This document shows positions 9,108 through 16,218 of a stretch of DNA of 42,994 nucleotides, in pieces. The first letter of the stretch is position 1. Each line of letters opens with the position of its first letter. The position numbers and the translations under genes are program-made. A model generated the notes under the pieces. The model was not told the DNA's origin, did no database searches, and saw only the letters and a list, made by a program, of their open reading frames with translations. The stretch covers positions 1-42,994 of the forward strand of contig JAKUOA010000004.1 of the NCBI GenBank assembly GCA_022451235.1. The letters run 5' to 3'. This DNA comes from Candidatus Thalassarchaeum sp. (GTDB lineage Archaea > Thermoplasmatota > Poseidoniia > Poseidoniales > Thalassarchaeaceae).

Positions 9108-9365
9108 ATGAAGAATGATGACGGATTTCTACAAGGCGAGAACGAACCTGCGGCTTCGAAGGTGGTAATTGTTGGAGCGTTAGTCTCCTCTCTAATCTTC
9201 ATGGTGATATACAGCATTCTGTATCCAGGACAAGATTATCCTGTTCTTTCTGATTTCGAGACCTTCGGTTCTCTGAATGGAGGGATCTGGTTCTTCATAC
9301 TTGGAGCAATATTCGGAATGTTCTCGATAGTTGCGACGATGATTACGGAGGCAACTCGTGAGTGA
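9108..9365 (+). CDS. Small two-helix membrane protein
   Basis: This 85-residue protein has a polar N-terminus and two predicted transmembrane helices (about 20-40 and 58-80) separated by a loop with aromatic and acidic residues. It overlaps the end of the preceding frame of the next gene and probably shares a transcript with it. A GTGGTG sequence precedes the ATG. Its pairing with the large oxidase-like membrane protein suggests a small accessory subunit of the same complex; that is inference, since no family signature was recognised. Confidence 0.75.
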   Translation: MKNDDGFLQGENEPAASKVVIVGALVSSLIFMVIYSILYPGQDYPVLSDFETFGSLNGGIWFFILGAIFGMFSIVATMITEATRE

Positions 9366-9375
9366 GGTGATTGTG

Positions 9376-11028
9376 ATGTCTGAGATTCTAACTACTCTGG
9401 CCATTTTTTGGCTCTCTGCGCTAATTTTCTATATTCTAGTCCACAGAGGATTGTGGATATTCTCCGATGTAGCACGAACTATGGGGATGTTCATGCTTGA
9501 GAAAGCCCTAGGCCCGGGAATCGACTTGGTTGAGGGCCGTTCAGGTTCTGCTGCAAGAGCATGGATTATGCAATCGGTTCTATGGATGATGGTCGGTGGT
9601 CTATTCACCTTTGAGGGAATGTGGCTTGCACATGACCCGACCGCACTTCATTCACTTGGCGCATGGGGATACGACCCAACTGCCGAGACTCTAGCAGCAA
9701 CAGGTAAGGCTGTTACCGCATTTGGTGGAATAAGCATGGCACTAATCGGTTGTGGCCTACACATCCTTCCCAAGTTATTGGGCACAGAACTTGCGAGTGA
9801 AAGAAATGGAACCTTGGTCTCATTCCTTTACTCTGGCGGGGTTTTCGTCACTTTGATTGGTTCCCACGATCCGGTTATTCTTGGATTCAAGGTTCTGGTT
9901 ATTGGAACCGGAATACATATTTTGGCAATGACAGCCATCGTCATCAACCAATTAATCACCGTAGCTAGCCGTGCTGACTCAATTCCGATGCCAGCATGGC
10001 TGATCCTTCTAGGTTTGATGTCTGAATCATTCAATATAATTGCTGGAATTTCAACCGGTACAATTGAGGATGGAAATGGCCAGTGGTTGATGTACAGATT
10101 ACAGGGAAGCGGATTCTTCTTCCTTTCATTATCAGGTATTGTATTGTATGCATCTAGCGTTGCTTCCGGTAATGCACTCTGGTCTCGAACACTAGTTGGT
10201 GCAACATTGCTCGGTGGCCTGTTTACATTGAACCCGTTTGGTGCAAACCACGGAACCCTAGTTGCAGATTTATTCGGCCTTGATGCCGGAGAGTTGGCTA
10301 TGTCCACAAATGACACAGTGATAGTAACCTTCCTAATGGCGCTTGCCTCAGTACCGGTAATCGCTTTCGTTGCAAATGCTATGCTAACCATTCGAGATAG
10401 TTCGTCTCCGGGTACTGCTGGTCTAGCCGAGATTAATCTTGGATTACTGGCCATGATTCCGGTATTCATCGGCTCACTGTTTGTTCAAACCGATGCAGTA
10501 TCGGGAACTAATGCAATCTCTGGACTTTCGTGGACAATCGAAGAAATGAGCCGATGGGCAGTATTGGTGCCACTATCACTTGGTTCAGTACTTGCTCTCT
10601 ATCCATCAATTACCGGGCGACAATTGGCGTCCGCTGAGCGCGCCCGAACCGCGTTTTGGTTGATGGGCGCTGCAGTTTTGCTTGGATTAATGCTCAATTT
10701 GACTTCCAGCGCTATCGACATGGCTCTCTTAGATGCTGGTGTAGAAGATTCATCTAGTCTCTCTCACGAACTTTCAGTGGCCGCTTCTGTAATCTTCTAC
10801 TTCGCTGTAGTTGCGATGATTCTACACTGTCTAAATATGGTAAGCGGGCTATTCCGTGGCGAGATTGTCGGAGAAGATACCGAGGTTGCCTCATCTATCG
10901 AGATTGAAACCTACAACCTTGCATCTGCTACAAGCGTCTCTCGAATCCTTGCCTCTGGTGCTGGAATGGACACAATGGTAGTGCCAGTGGGCGAATCAGA
11001 CGAGAAGGGCTCAGCAACTGATTTGTAA
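9376..11028 (+). CDS. Polytopic membrane protein resembling heme-copper oxidase subunit I
   Basis: About 550 residues with roughly 13 hydrophobic segments. Two segments resemble the repeat seen in heme-copper oxidase subunit I (cbb3/NorB-like): LHILPKLLGTELASER followed by a helix, and LALYPSITGRQLASAER followed by TAFWLMGAAVLLG. A third (LASVPVIAFVANAMLTIRD) is like the helix VIII region. The expected catalytic histidines (HxxxY, adjacent HH, HxH) are not visible; the in-membrane or near-membrane histidines are isolated ones. It may be a non-catalytic relative, a divergent heme protein, or an unrelated protein. The ATG at 9376 is preferred over GTG 9358 because GAGGTG lies just ahead. A polar tail of about 50 residues ends the protein. 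Membrane location is certain; the family is tentative. Confidence 0.6.
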   Translation: MSEILTTLAIFWLSALIFYILVHRGLWIFSDVARTMGMFMLEKALGPGIDLVEGRSGSAARAWIMQSVLWMMVGGLFTFEGMWLAHDPTALHSLGAWGYDPTAETLAATGKAVTAFGGISMALIGCGLHILPKLLGTELASERNGTLVSFLYSGGVFVTLIGSHDPVILGFKVLVIGTGIHILAMTAIVINQLITVASRADSIPMPAWLILLGLMSESFNIIAGISTGTIEDGNGQWLMYRLQGSGFFFLSLSGIVLYASSVASGNALWSRTLVGATLLGGLFTLNPFGANHGTLVADLFGLDAGELAMSTNDTVIVTFLMALASVPVIAFVANAMLTIRDSSSPGTAGLAEINLGLLAMIPVFIGSLFVQTDAVSGTNAISGLSWTIEEMSRWAVLVPLSLGSVLALYPSITGRQLASAERARTAFWLMGAAVLLGLMLNLTSSAIDMALLDAGVEDSSSLSHELSVAASVIFYFAVVAMILHCLNMVSGLFRGEIVGEDTEVASSIEIETYNLASATSVSRILASGAGMDTMVVPVGESDEKGSATDL

Positions 11029-11061
11029 GAAAGTCAGTACAAGCCACTACCGTCAAGTTGA

Positions 11062-11075
11062 GGGCTAAACACCCC
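11062..11075 (+). promoter_or_regulatory. Candidate promoter element (GGGCTAAACACCCC)
   Basis: This GCTAAA core with GC-rich flanks lies about 25 bases upstream of the GTPase ATG. It matches the loose pattern seen before other genes. It could also fold (GGG/CCC) as part of a terminator for the upstream gene. Confidence 0.25.
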
Positions 11076-11096
11076 TGTTGAATAGAAGGGAAGGAC

Positions 11097-12383
11097 ATGA
11101 GGATTGGCCTAGTTGGTAAGCCGAACGTTGGGAAATCAACGACATTCTCGGCTCTAACCCAAACACCTGTTGATATTGCAAATTATCCATTTACAACCAT
11201 TGACCCCAATGTCGGAGTAGCATGGATTCCGCTTAGAGAACCGTGTGCCTGCTCGACACTTAGAGCAAAACGCGAGGCAGAGGGGAGACTCGTATCAACA
11301 ACTGATGACGACCCCCGAAAGGGCAGTATTTGTACCCCAAATACTGGCTCTTGCGTTGGGCACAATCGCCTAGTTCCTGTCACATTAGTGGACGTAGCGG
11401 GATTGGTTCCAGGAGCCCACGAGGGGCGGGGTAGAGGAAATCAATTCTTGTCGGATTTAGCCCAATGTGATGCACTAATCCAAGTCGTTGATGTATCTGG
11501 TTCGACAGATTTGGAAGGAAATCCAGTGGGTCAGGGGGGCTCCAATCCCGTCGAAGAGCATGAGTTCCTTCTCGGAGAATTGGATGCTTGGATCCGTGGA
11601 ATAATCGAATCTAGCTGGCAGCGCGGATCTCGCCGTGTCCAATCAGAAGGTGATAAGGCCCTAGTTACATATCTGTTAGATCAGTTAAGTGGCATTGGTG
11701 CGAATGAATCCCATGTCTCATCCGGCATTACTGAGGTTTCATCTCAGCACCCTGATGCCGGCGTCCCATGGTCTTGGGGCCAAGAAGAGTTGACAACACT
11801 CGCGAAAACAATTAGAACAGGATTATTCCCTATTTGTGTTGCAGCAAACAAAGCCGATCGAGTTGAAGAAGACTCATGGAATCAACTTGAGGAGATGGTA
11901 ACTGCATCTGGAGGTATACTAATTCCCACAAGTGCCGAGGCAGAACTTGCGCTAAGCAGAGCTAGTGCTACTGGATTAATTCAACACAGACCAGGGGGAG
12001 ATGGTTTCACCGTCACCGAAAAAGGAGAGGCGAATCTGTCAGAAGCGCAAAGGAATGCTCTATCCTCAATTGGAGAGTCGCTTGCAAAATGGTCTGGTGG
12101 AGGATTGGTTGGGCTTGTTGGAGATATTGTATTCGATAGACTCGATAGAAGAGTCGCCTATCCTGTACAAGATGAAACTCATTGGATAGATGGAGAAGGT
12201 AATATCCTCCCTGATGCGATTCTAATCTCAGAGGGAACAACAGCGAAGGGATTAGCCTACGCAGTTCACACCGATCTTGGTGACGGTTTCATTCGAGCTA
12301 CAGACGCCCGTAGTGGACGTGTAATCGGTGCAGATCATGAGGTAGAGAACGGCGACGTGATACGAATTCACGCCAAATCATGA
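11097..12383 (+). CDS. YchF/Ygr210-type OBG-family GTPase
   Basis: This 428-residue translation-associated P-loop protein belongs to the archaeal/eukaryal Ygr210 branch of the OBG/YchF family. It shows G1 GKPNVGKST (7-15), the switch segment NYPFTTIDPNVGVAWI, G3 DVAGLVPGAHEGRG, G4 ANKAD, and a C-terminal TGS-like domain (about 345-428; HTDLGDGFIRATDARSGR). Between switch I and G3 lies the cysteine-bearing segment of this family (CAC...CTPNTGSC), here lengthened by a charged stretch of roughly 20 residues. Members bind ribosomes and ATP or GTP; the precise role is unsettled. A purine-rich GGGAAGG precedes the ATG. It converges with the ribosomal operon. Confidence 0.92.
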   Translation: MRIGLVGKPNVGKSTTFSALTQTPVDIANYPFTTIDPNVGVAWIPLREPCACSTLRAKREAEGRLVSTTDDDPRKGSICTPNTGSCVGHNRLVPVTLVDVAGLVPGAHEGRGRGNQFLSDLAQCDALIQVVDVSGSTDLEGNPVGQGGSNPVEEHEFLLGELDAWIRGIIESSWQRGSRRVQSEGDKALVTYLLDQLSGIGANESHVSSGITEVSSQHPDAGVPWSWGQEELTTLAKTIRTGLFPICVAANKADRVEEDSWNQLEEMVTASGGILIPTSAEAELALSRASATGLIQHRPGGDGFTVTEKGEANLSEAQRNALSSIGESLAKWSGGGLVGLVGDIVFDRLDRRVAYPVQDETHWIDGEGNILPDAILISEGTTAKGLAYAVHTDLGDGFIRATDARSGRVIGADHEVENGDVIRIHAKS

Positions 12384-12470
12384 TTCAATCGCTAAGTCTG
12401 GACGAGAGAAGGGTGAGCTGTCTCTCGGCATCCGCCCGTTGAAGCGGCCAGCATCCGCACGACCTCGTAG

Positions 12471-12487
12471 CCACCGCTAAACGGTGG
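12471..12487. other. Hairpin between the GTPase and rpl12 3' ends
   Basis: CCACCG and CGGTGG flank a CTAAA loop, about 30 bases past the rpl12 stop on the minus strand. It may mark the end of the ribosomal-protein operon. There is no T-tract on either side, so intrinsic termination is unproven. The rest of the 135-base gap shows nothing recognisable. Confidence 0.4.
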
Positions 12488-12518
12488 TCGCAGGTTGTGT
12501 GTTAAGTTACTATTAGCT

Positions 12519-12833
12519 TCAACCGAAGAGAGAACCGAGGCCTTCGAAGCCACCGGCTTCATCCTCTTCTTCTTCTTCAGCTGGTGCTTCTTCAGCAGCA
12601 GGAGCAGCGTCTCCACCACCGCCACCAGCAGCAGCTGGAGCAGCAGCGACAGGCGCAGCAACGGCAGTTGCCATTGCTTCACCGATGTCAACATCGCCGA
12701 GGGATGTGACAAGTGCCTTTACTCGGGCACCGTCAACCTCAACACCAGCAGCGCTCAAAACCGAGCTAACGCCGTCTTCATCGATATCCTTCTCTGCGGA
12801 GTGCAGTAACATTGCAGCATATACATATTCCAT
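12519..12833 (-). CDS. rpl12: 50S ribosomal protein P1 (archaeal L12)
   Basis: This is the 104-residue archaeal stalk protein. It has an N-terminal helical dimerisation/P0-binding domain ([19 protein letters not shown]...), an alanine/glycine hinge, a run of glutamates and the conserved C-terminal tail [11 protein letters not shown] that recruits elongation factors. It is the last gene of the operon, 20 bases after uL10, with GGTGAG ahead of the ATG. The C-terminal tail is nearly the same as that of uL10 next door, as is usual for archaeal and eukaryal stalks. Confidence 0.97.
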   Translation of the reverse strand: MEYVYAAMLLHSAEKDIDEDGVSSVLSAAGVEVDGARVKALVTSLGDVDIGEAMATAVAAPVAAAPAAAGGGGGDAAPAAEEAPAEEEEEDEAGGFEGLGSLFG

Positions 12834-12853
12834 TTTTTCTCACCTATTTATTT

Positions 12854-13879
12854 TCAGCCGAAGAGGTCGCCGAGTCCATCGAACCCAGCGTCTTCTTCTT
12901 CCTCCGCTTCCTCTTCTGCCGAGGCTTCCTCGGCGGATTCTGCTACATCGGAGGTTGCAGCAGGAGCACTTTCAGCAACGCTAGCAGCAGCACCTAGTGC
13001 TGCCGCCAACTCGTCATCAAGCGCTGAGGAATCTAGCTGACCTGCTAGGGCCAGCGCACGTGCGTTTGCACGTGTAATGAATAGTGGAATCGTGACATCG
13101 TTGGTGATGCCTGCTTCCACCGCGACAGATGTTGCCTCACCACTCGCCTTCGCGAGTAGGGTTGGCATTGTCTGTGAAGAGAACCAGCGAATGTTACAGG
13201 CGAGGTTGAATGCGCCTGATGTCGCGGTAATGATATCCGATCGTAATCCATCTGTATCTAGGTCTAGCGAATCGACTTCGAATAGGAACCCGTCCTCAAT
13301 CGCTCCGGTTAGGATAATTCCAATTTCAATCGGGTTAATATCCAACTTGGAAAGCATGATTCCAAGATCTGCTGAAATCGGTTCACCCTTATTGACAACA
13401 GTCGTCGTCTTCTGAATGGCAACCTTCCCCTTGTCTATTTTCGCAGGAATTCCAACAGCGTTGAACTCACCAACGATTGGACCAGGGCCGAATTCGGTTG
13501 GTCCAGCCTCGACTACAATGTCCATTGGCGAAACTTCTCCTTCCTTCGCAGCACGACCTTGTTTTGTCTTTTCCAGTTCGGAGTATAGTTGGAAGGCATT
13601 CATAGAATTAGAATGAACGATAGCAGGTTGTACTGCTCCTTCAAGTAGAGATTCTAGTTCTTCCATCGGTCGACCGGTCTGCTCCCAAGCAAGGCGCATC
13701 AAGGTCTTCTTTGCCATTGTTATCGATAGGCTACTTCGCAAATCATCACGCATGCTTAGCATATTCTTGGCAGGAACTCCTCCGATGTCGACAACCCCAA
13801 GAACTCCATCTGAGGTCAAGATTGCAGCTAGTTCATCAACACGGCCTCGCTTCCAAGACGCAACCTTTGGCTGAATCAT
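12854..13879 (-). CDS. rpl10: 50S ribosomal protein uL10 (P0)
   Basis: This 341-residue stalk base protein binds 23S rRNA with its N-terminal domain and carries P1 dimers on its C-terminal spine helices. The N-terminal part (SWKRGRVDELAAILTSDGVLGVVDIGGVPAKNMLSMR) and the mid-protein segment GPTEFGPGPIVGEFNAVGIPAKIDKG are typical of archaeal P0. The end is acidic and closes with AGFDGLGDLFG, shared with P1. The length is normal. Its ATG overlaps the uL1 stop as ATGA, with GAGGTG upstream, indicating translational coupling. It would normally contact the uL11 N-terminal domain, which is missing here. Confidence 0.97.
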   Translation of the reverse strand: MIQPKVASWKRGRVDELAAILTSDGVLGVVDIGGVPAKNMLSMRDDLRSSLSITMAKKTLMRLAWEQTGRPMEELESLLEGAVQPAIVHSNSMNAFQLYSELEKTKQGRAAKEGEVSPMDIVVEAGPTEFGPGPIVGEFNAVGIPAKIDKGKVAIQKTTTVVNKGEPISADLGIMLSKLDINPIEIGIILTGAIEDGFLFEVDSLDLDTDGLRSDIITATSGAFNLACNIRWFSSQTMPTLLAKASGEATSVAVEAGITNDVTIPLFITRANARALALAGQLDSSALDDELAAALGAAASVAESAPAATSDVAESAEEASAEEEAEEEEDAGFDGLGDLFG

Positions 13880-14520
13880 TCAATCACCTCGACCTTGATT
13901 GAAGGACCCATTGAGGTCTTGATGTAGCAAGAACGGATATTTCCAGTACCGCGCTCTAGTTTTCCAGTAACACGACTCCAGATTGCCATCGCATTGTTGG
14001 TTAAATCGTCGAGACTTTGCTCTCTTGAGCCCATTGGGCTGTGGAAAGTCATATTGTCTCTTGAACGAACAATCGTTGTATCCTTCAGACCAGCTGCAAC
14101 CATTGCGGGGTCAAGAGTAGGGGGAACGGGTCGTGGCATCTTACCACGAGGTCCGAGAACTACACCGAGGAATCTACCAACGGTTCCCATGTGTGGTATC
14201 TCTGCGAGGAAGAAATCGATACTATTTGCTAACTTACGAGCCTGTTGACGGTTACCGCCTAGGTCCTCTATAGTTGTAGGGTCGATAATATCGATTCCAG
14301 CAGCTCTGGCTTTAGTTGCCATTTCGCCACCAGCGAACATGGCTATCTTGATCGGCTTTCCACGGCCAGCGGGAAGTCGAATTTCCTCTTGTATACGGTT
14401 TGCTGGATTCTTCAAATCGACGTCCTTCAAGTTAAATGAAAACTCGACGGTTTCGATGAACTTACGCTCAGGAGCGCTGTTCAAGGCTTCTTCAATTGCT
14501 GTTTGGATGTTTTCTCTCAT
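13876..14520 (-). CDS. rpl1: 50S ribosomal protein uL1
   Basis: L1-stalk protein of 214 residues, the usual archaeal length. Typical features are the RKFIETVEFSFNLKDVD N-terminal strand, EIRLPAGRGKPIKIAMFA, and the signature region LGPRGKMPRPVPPT. The ATG at 14520 (MRENIQTAIEEAL) is chosen because AGAGGTGAGGAAT lies directly ahead and the length then fits. The frame continues upstream to 14577, where it would overlap the uL11 stop. In archaea uL1 can repress its own operon; no such leader structure was identified. Confidence 0.96.
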   Translation of the reverse strand: MRENIQTAIEEALNSAPERKFIETVEFSFNLKDVDLKNPANRIQEEIRLPAGRGKPIKIAMFAGGEMATKARAAGIDIIDPTTIEDLGGNRQQARKLANSIDFFLAEIPHMGTVGRFLGVVLGPRGKMPRPVPPTLDPAMVAAGLKDTTIVRSRDNMTFHSPMGSREQSLDDLTNNAMAIWSRVTGKLERGTGNIRSCYIKTSMGPSIKVEVIE

Positions 14521-14573
14521 ATTCCTCACCTCTGCGGTCAGCGAGGTTTCCCTCTTCCGCAATTCGTGATTTT

Positions 14574-14852
14574 TCACTCAAAATGTTCGTCGAATCTCCC
14601 TTCTTTCATTGCTTGTAATGCGGCCTTTGGCTCCATGCCTTCGACCTTAACTCGCATTGCTACGCAGGTTCCCATAACCTCGCGCGAGCGCGCGTATAGT
14701 GTTGCACCAGTCAAGCGATCTTTCTGCTTCTCAGCAACCTGCTTTACTTGGTCCATTGATAGGTTCTCAGTGGATGCATCCCAGCTTCCATTACACTTCT
14801 TCTGACCGAGGGTCTGAATAATCACATGAGGTGTTTCATTACGTGCTGACAT
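14574..14852 (-). CDS. rpl11: 50S ribosomal protein uL11, lacking most of the N-terminal domain
   Basis: Only 92 residues, against about 160 for usual archaeal uL11. Residues about 29-92 (ENLSMDQVKQVAEKQKD ... EVMGTCVAMRVKVEGMEP) are a clear uL11 C-terminal rRNA-binding domain, including the conserved GTC at 61-63. Residues 7-20 may match the very end of the N-terminal domain. The first 65-70 residues of that domain, including the proline-rich PGPPLGP segment, are absent. The frame is closed upstream by a TAG at 14865-14867, and the 86-base gap to spt5 is too short to encode the missing part in any frame. GGGGGT lies upstream of the ATG. In known ribosomes the missing domain contacts uL10 and elongation factors. 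Confidence 0.88.
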   Translation of the reverse strand: MSARNETPHVIIQTLGQKKCNGSWDASTENLSMDQVKQVAEKQKDRLTGATLYARSREVMGTCVAMRVKVEGMEPKAALQAMKEGRFDEHFE

Positions 14853-14890
14853 GCTCTTTACCCCCTACTGAAGTGCCTCGCCGACCTACT

Positions 14891-14907
14891 CTCCCTATTT
14901 GAGCGTG
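14891..14907 (-). promoter_or_regulatory. Candidate promoter ahead of rpl11
   Basis: On the minus strand this reads CACGCTCAAATAGGGAG, about 40 bases ahead of the uL11 ATG. It closely resembles the elements upstream of secE and pus10. It would allow the ribosomal genes to be transcribed separately from spt5. Confidence 0.4.
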
Positions 14908-14938
14908 ATGACGAACCTCCAATTTCTCCTGATTATGA

Positions 14939-15838
14939 TCACTCAACACGCTGAGTAACTCGAACTTGATCAGCTCGTACTGTCAGAGCGACTGGTACAG
15001 CCGCTTCGAATAGCTCGACCGTAACTTCTTCCTTTGATTCTGTAACACGGATAACACGGGCTGCCTGACCTTTGAATGCGCCACCGCTGATTTCGATAAT
15101 ACAACCTTCCTCAATACCGGCTGTCGCCGCCTTAGGCTCTAGGTAGGAAAGTGTATTTTCCAGAGGTGAAACACCAGGTAGAACCTTTCGACAGTTCTTC
15201 AAGCGTGTTGTGGTCATTCCAGACATTCCAATTAATTTCTCGACATGGTGAAGTGCAGATGCCTCGACGAAAATATAGCCGCGTACATGTCCTGGAACCA
15301 ATACTCCGAAGACTTCGTCTTGAATATCCTTTAGAGAACCAGTACCCGAGAGTCTAGCGCGAATTTCATTGGCAACATTCTCCTCCTGTCCGATACTGGT
15401 CTTTAGGATGTAAAGGAACGTAGCGACGTCTCCATACATGGCGTCAATCTGTGGAATTGAAAATCTCTCAGCACCAGTACCTTCGCTGGATTCGGATTCA
15501 TAATGCCCGATGAAGGCAGGGTCAACCCAGCTGTGATTCTTGTAAATGGTTCGCGGACTGACCTCATCAGTTTCGCTAATGAATAGCAAAGGAGTCACAT
15601 CGTTCAGGCGATTTCCAAAGGCAAGACCTCTTGCTAGACCTGAACGGACATGTTGTAAAGCATCAGCCGGAATACCCGTGCATTCTGTAATTCTGGTTGT
15701 TACAGCATCGATATCTTCGGGGTCTCCAATACCGTACACACCATCCCAAGCACCAGGGAAATCAGCAACCTCGTCGGCACGCTGCATAATCAGGACCTTC
15801 TCGCCATGGCGAACGTAGACTACGAATGTATCAGACAT
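14939..15838 (-). CDS. spt5: Spt5 (NusG-like) with an N-terminal degenerate Nudix-like domain
   Basis: The C-terminal half is a standard archaeal transcription elongation factor Spt5. An NGN domain (about 140-227; TFLYILKTSIGQEENVA ... GYIFVEA) is followed by a KOW domain (about 241-297; GCIIEISGGAFKGQAARVIRV). Family members are usually about 150 residues; this one is 299. The added N-terminus (about 3-112) has a Nudix fold pattern: VLIMQRADEVADFPGAWDGVYG, then a box-like helix GIGDPEDIDAVTTRITECTG, then LLFISETDEVSPRTI and a HSWVDPAFI strand. The catalytic REUxEE is replaced by TRITEC, so hydrolase activity is unlikely. The ATG at 15838 has GAGGTGAG ahead of it. It is adjacent to secE, the usual archaeal order. 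The Nudix assignment is by eye. Confidence 0.9.
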   Translation of the reverse strand: MSDTFVVYVRHGEKVLIMQRADEVADFPGAWDGVYGIGDPEDIDAVTTRITECTGIPADALQHVRSGLARGLAFGNRLNDVTPLLFISETDEVSPRTIYKNHSWVDPAFIGHYESESSEGTGAERFSIPQIDAMYGDVATFLYILKTSIGQEENVANEIRARLSGTGSLKDIQDEVFGVLVPGHVRGYIFVEASALHHVEKLIGMSGMTTTRLKNCRKVLPGVSPLENTLSYLEPKAATAGIEEGCIIEISGGAFKGQAARVIRVTESKEEVTVELFEAAVPVALTVRADQVRVTQRVE

Positions 15839-15848
15839 ATTTCTCACC

Positions 15849-16115
15849 TCAAGAGCTAGTTAGCCAATCGAAGAAAACCGGTAGGGCGTTATCCATCAGC
15901 CAAAGCATGAAGAAGCCGATAGCACCTAAAACAAACATTCCAATTCCACAGACGATTACGGTTTGTCGAAATTCTTGTTTGGAGGGTTTTCTAGCCATCT
16001 TTAGGATACGAGCCATTGAGCCGGTTTGCACCCGGCGGACTCTCTCCTCTATGTCATCCTGCAACCTCTGTGCAGTTTGCTCGATAGGACCAACATCTGA
16101 GTTCTCGATAGCCAT
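15849..16115 (-). CDS. secE: Protein translocase subunit SecE/Sec61-gamma
   Basis: This is an 88-residue single-pass membrane protein. An amphipathic cytosolic helix (MARILKMARKPSKQEFRQTV) leads into one transmembrane helix (VIVCGIGMFVLGAIGFFMLWLM), as in archaeal SecE. It clamps the SecY channel. An acidic N-terminal extension of about 30 residues makes it longer than the usual archaeal protein of about 60. The gene lies immediately before spt5 in the conserved ftsZ-secE-spt5 order, with a candidate promoter and a hairpin upstream. Confidence 0.88.
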   Translation of the reverse strand: MAIENSDVGPIEQTAQRLQDDIEERVRRVQTGSMARILKMARKPSKQEFRQTVIVCGIGMFVLGAIGFFMLWLMDNALPVFFDWLTSS

Positions 16116-16150
16116 GACTCTTCCTCAATTGCGAGTCGGCGACCAACCAT

Positions 16151-16165
16151 CCCTCTTTAAGCACG
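16151..16165 (-). promoter_or_regulatory. Candidate promoter ahead of secE
   Basis: On the minus strand this reads CGTGCTTAAAGAGGG, about 36 bases upstream of the secE ATG. It has the GCTYAAA-GGG pattern repeated elsewhere in this window and is suitably placed as a BRE/TATA element for a short-leader transcript. Confidence 0.4.
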
Positions 16166-16170
16166 ACGGG

Positions 16171-16188
16171 CGAACCCCAAAGGGTTCG
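16171..16188 (-). other. Hairpin between ftsZ and secE
   Basis: CGAACCC pairs with GGGTTCG around a CAAA loop, about 30 bases beyond the ftsZ stop on the minus strand and ahead of the secE promoter candidate. The position suits an ftsZ 3' end. There is no clear T-run after the stem. Confidence 0.4.
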
Positions 16189-16218
16189 ATTTGAGATTAT
16201 ACTTTCAATCGAATAAAA

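Noticed and set aside
9828..10469. Minus-strand ORF of 213 residues inside the oxidase-like gene
   Set aside because: It lies entirely opposite a strong hydrophobic coding frame, has no ribosome-binding site or family pattern, and its composition is that of a reverse-strand shadow.
12495..13415. Plus-strand ORFs across rpl12 and rpl10
   Set aside because: These are antisense shadows of the Ala/Glu-rich stalk proteins, which are recognised with certainty on the minus strand.
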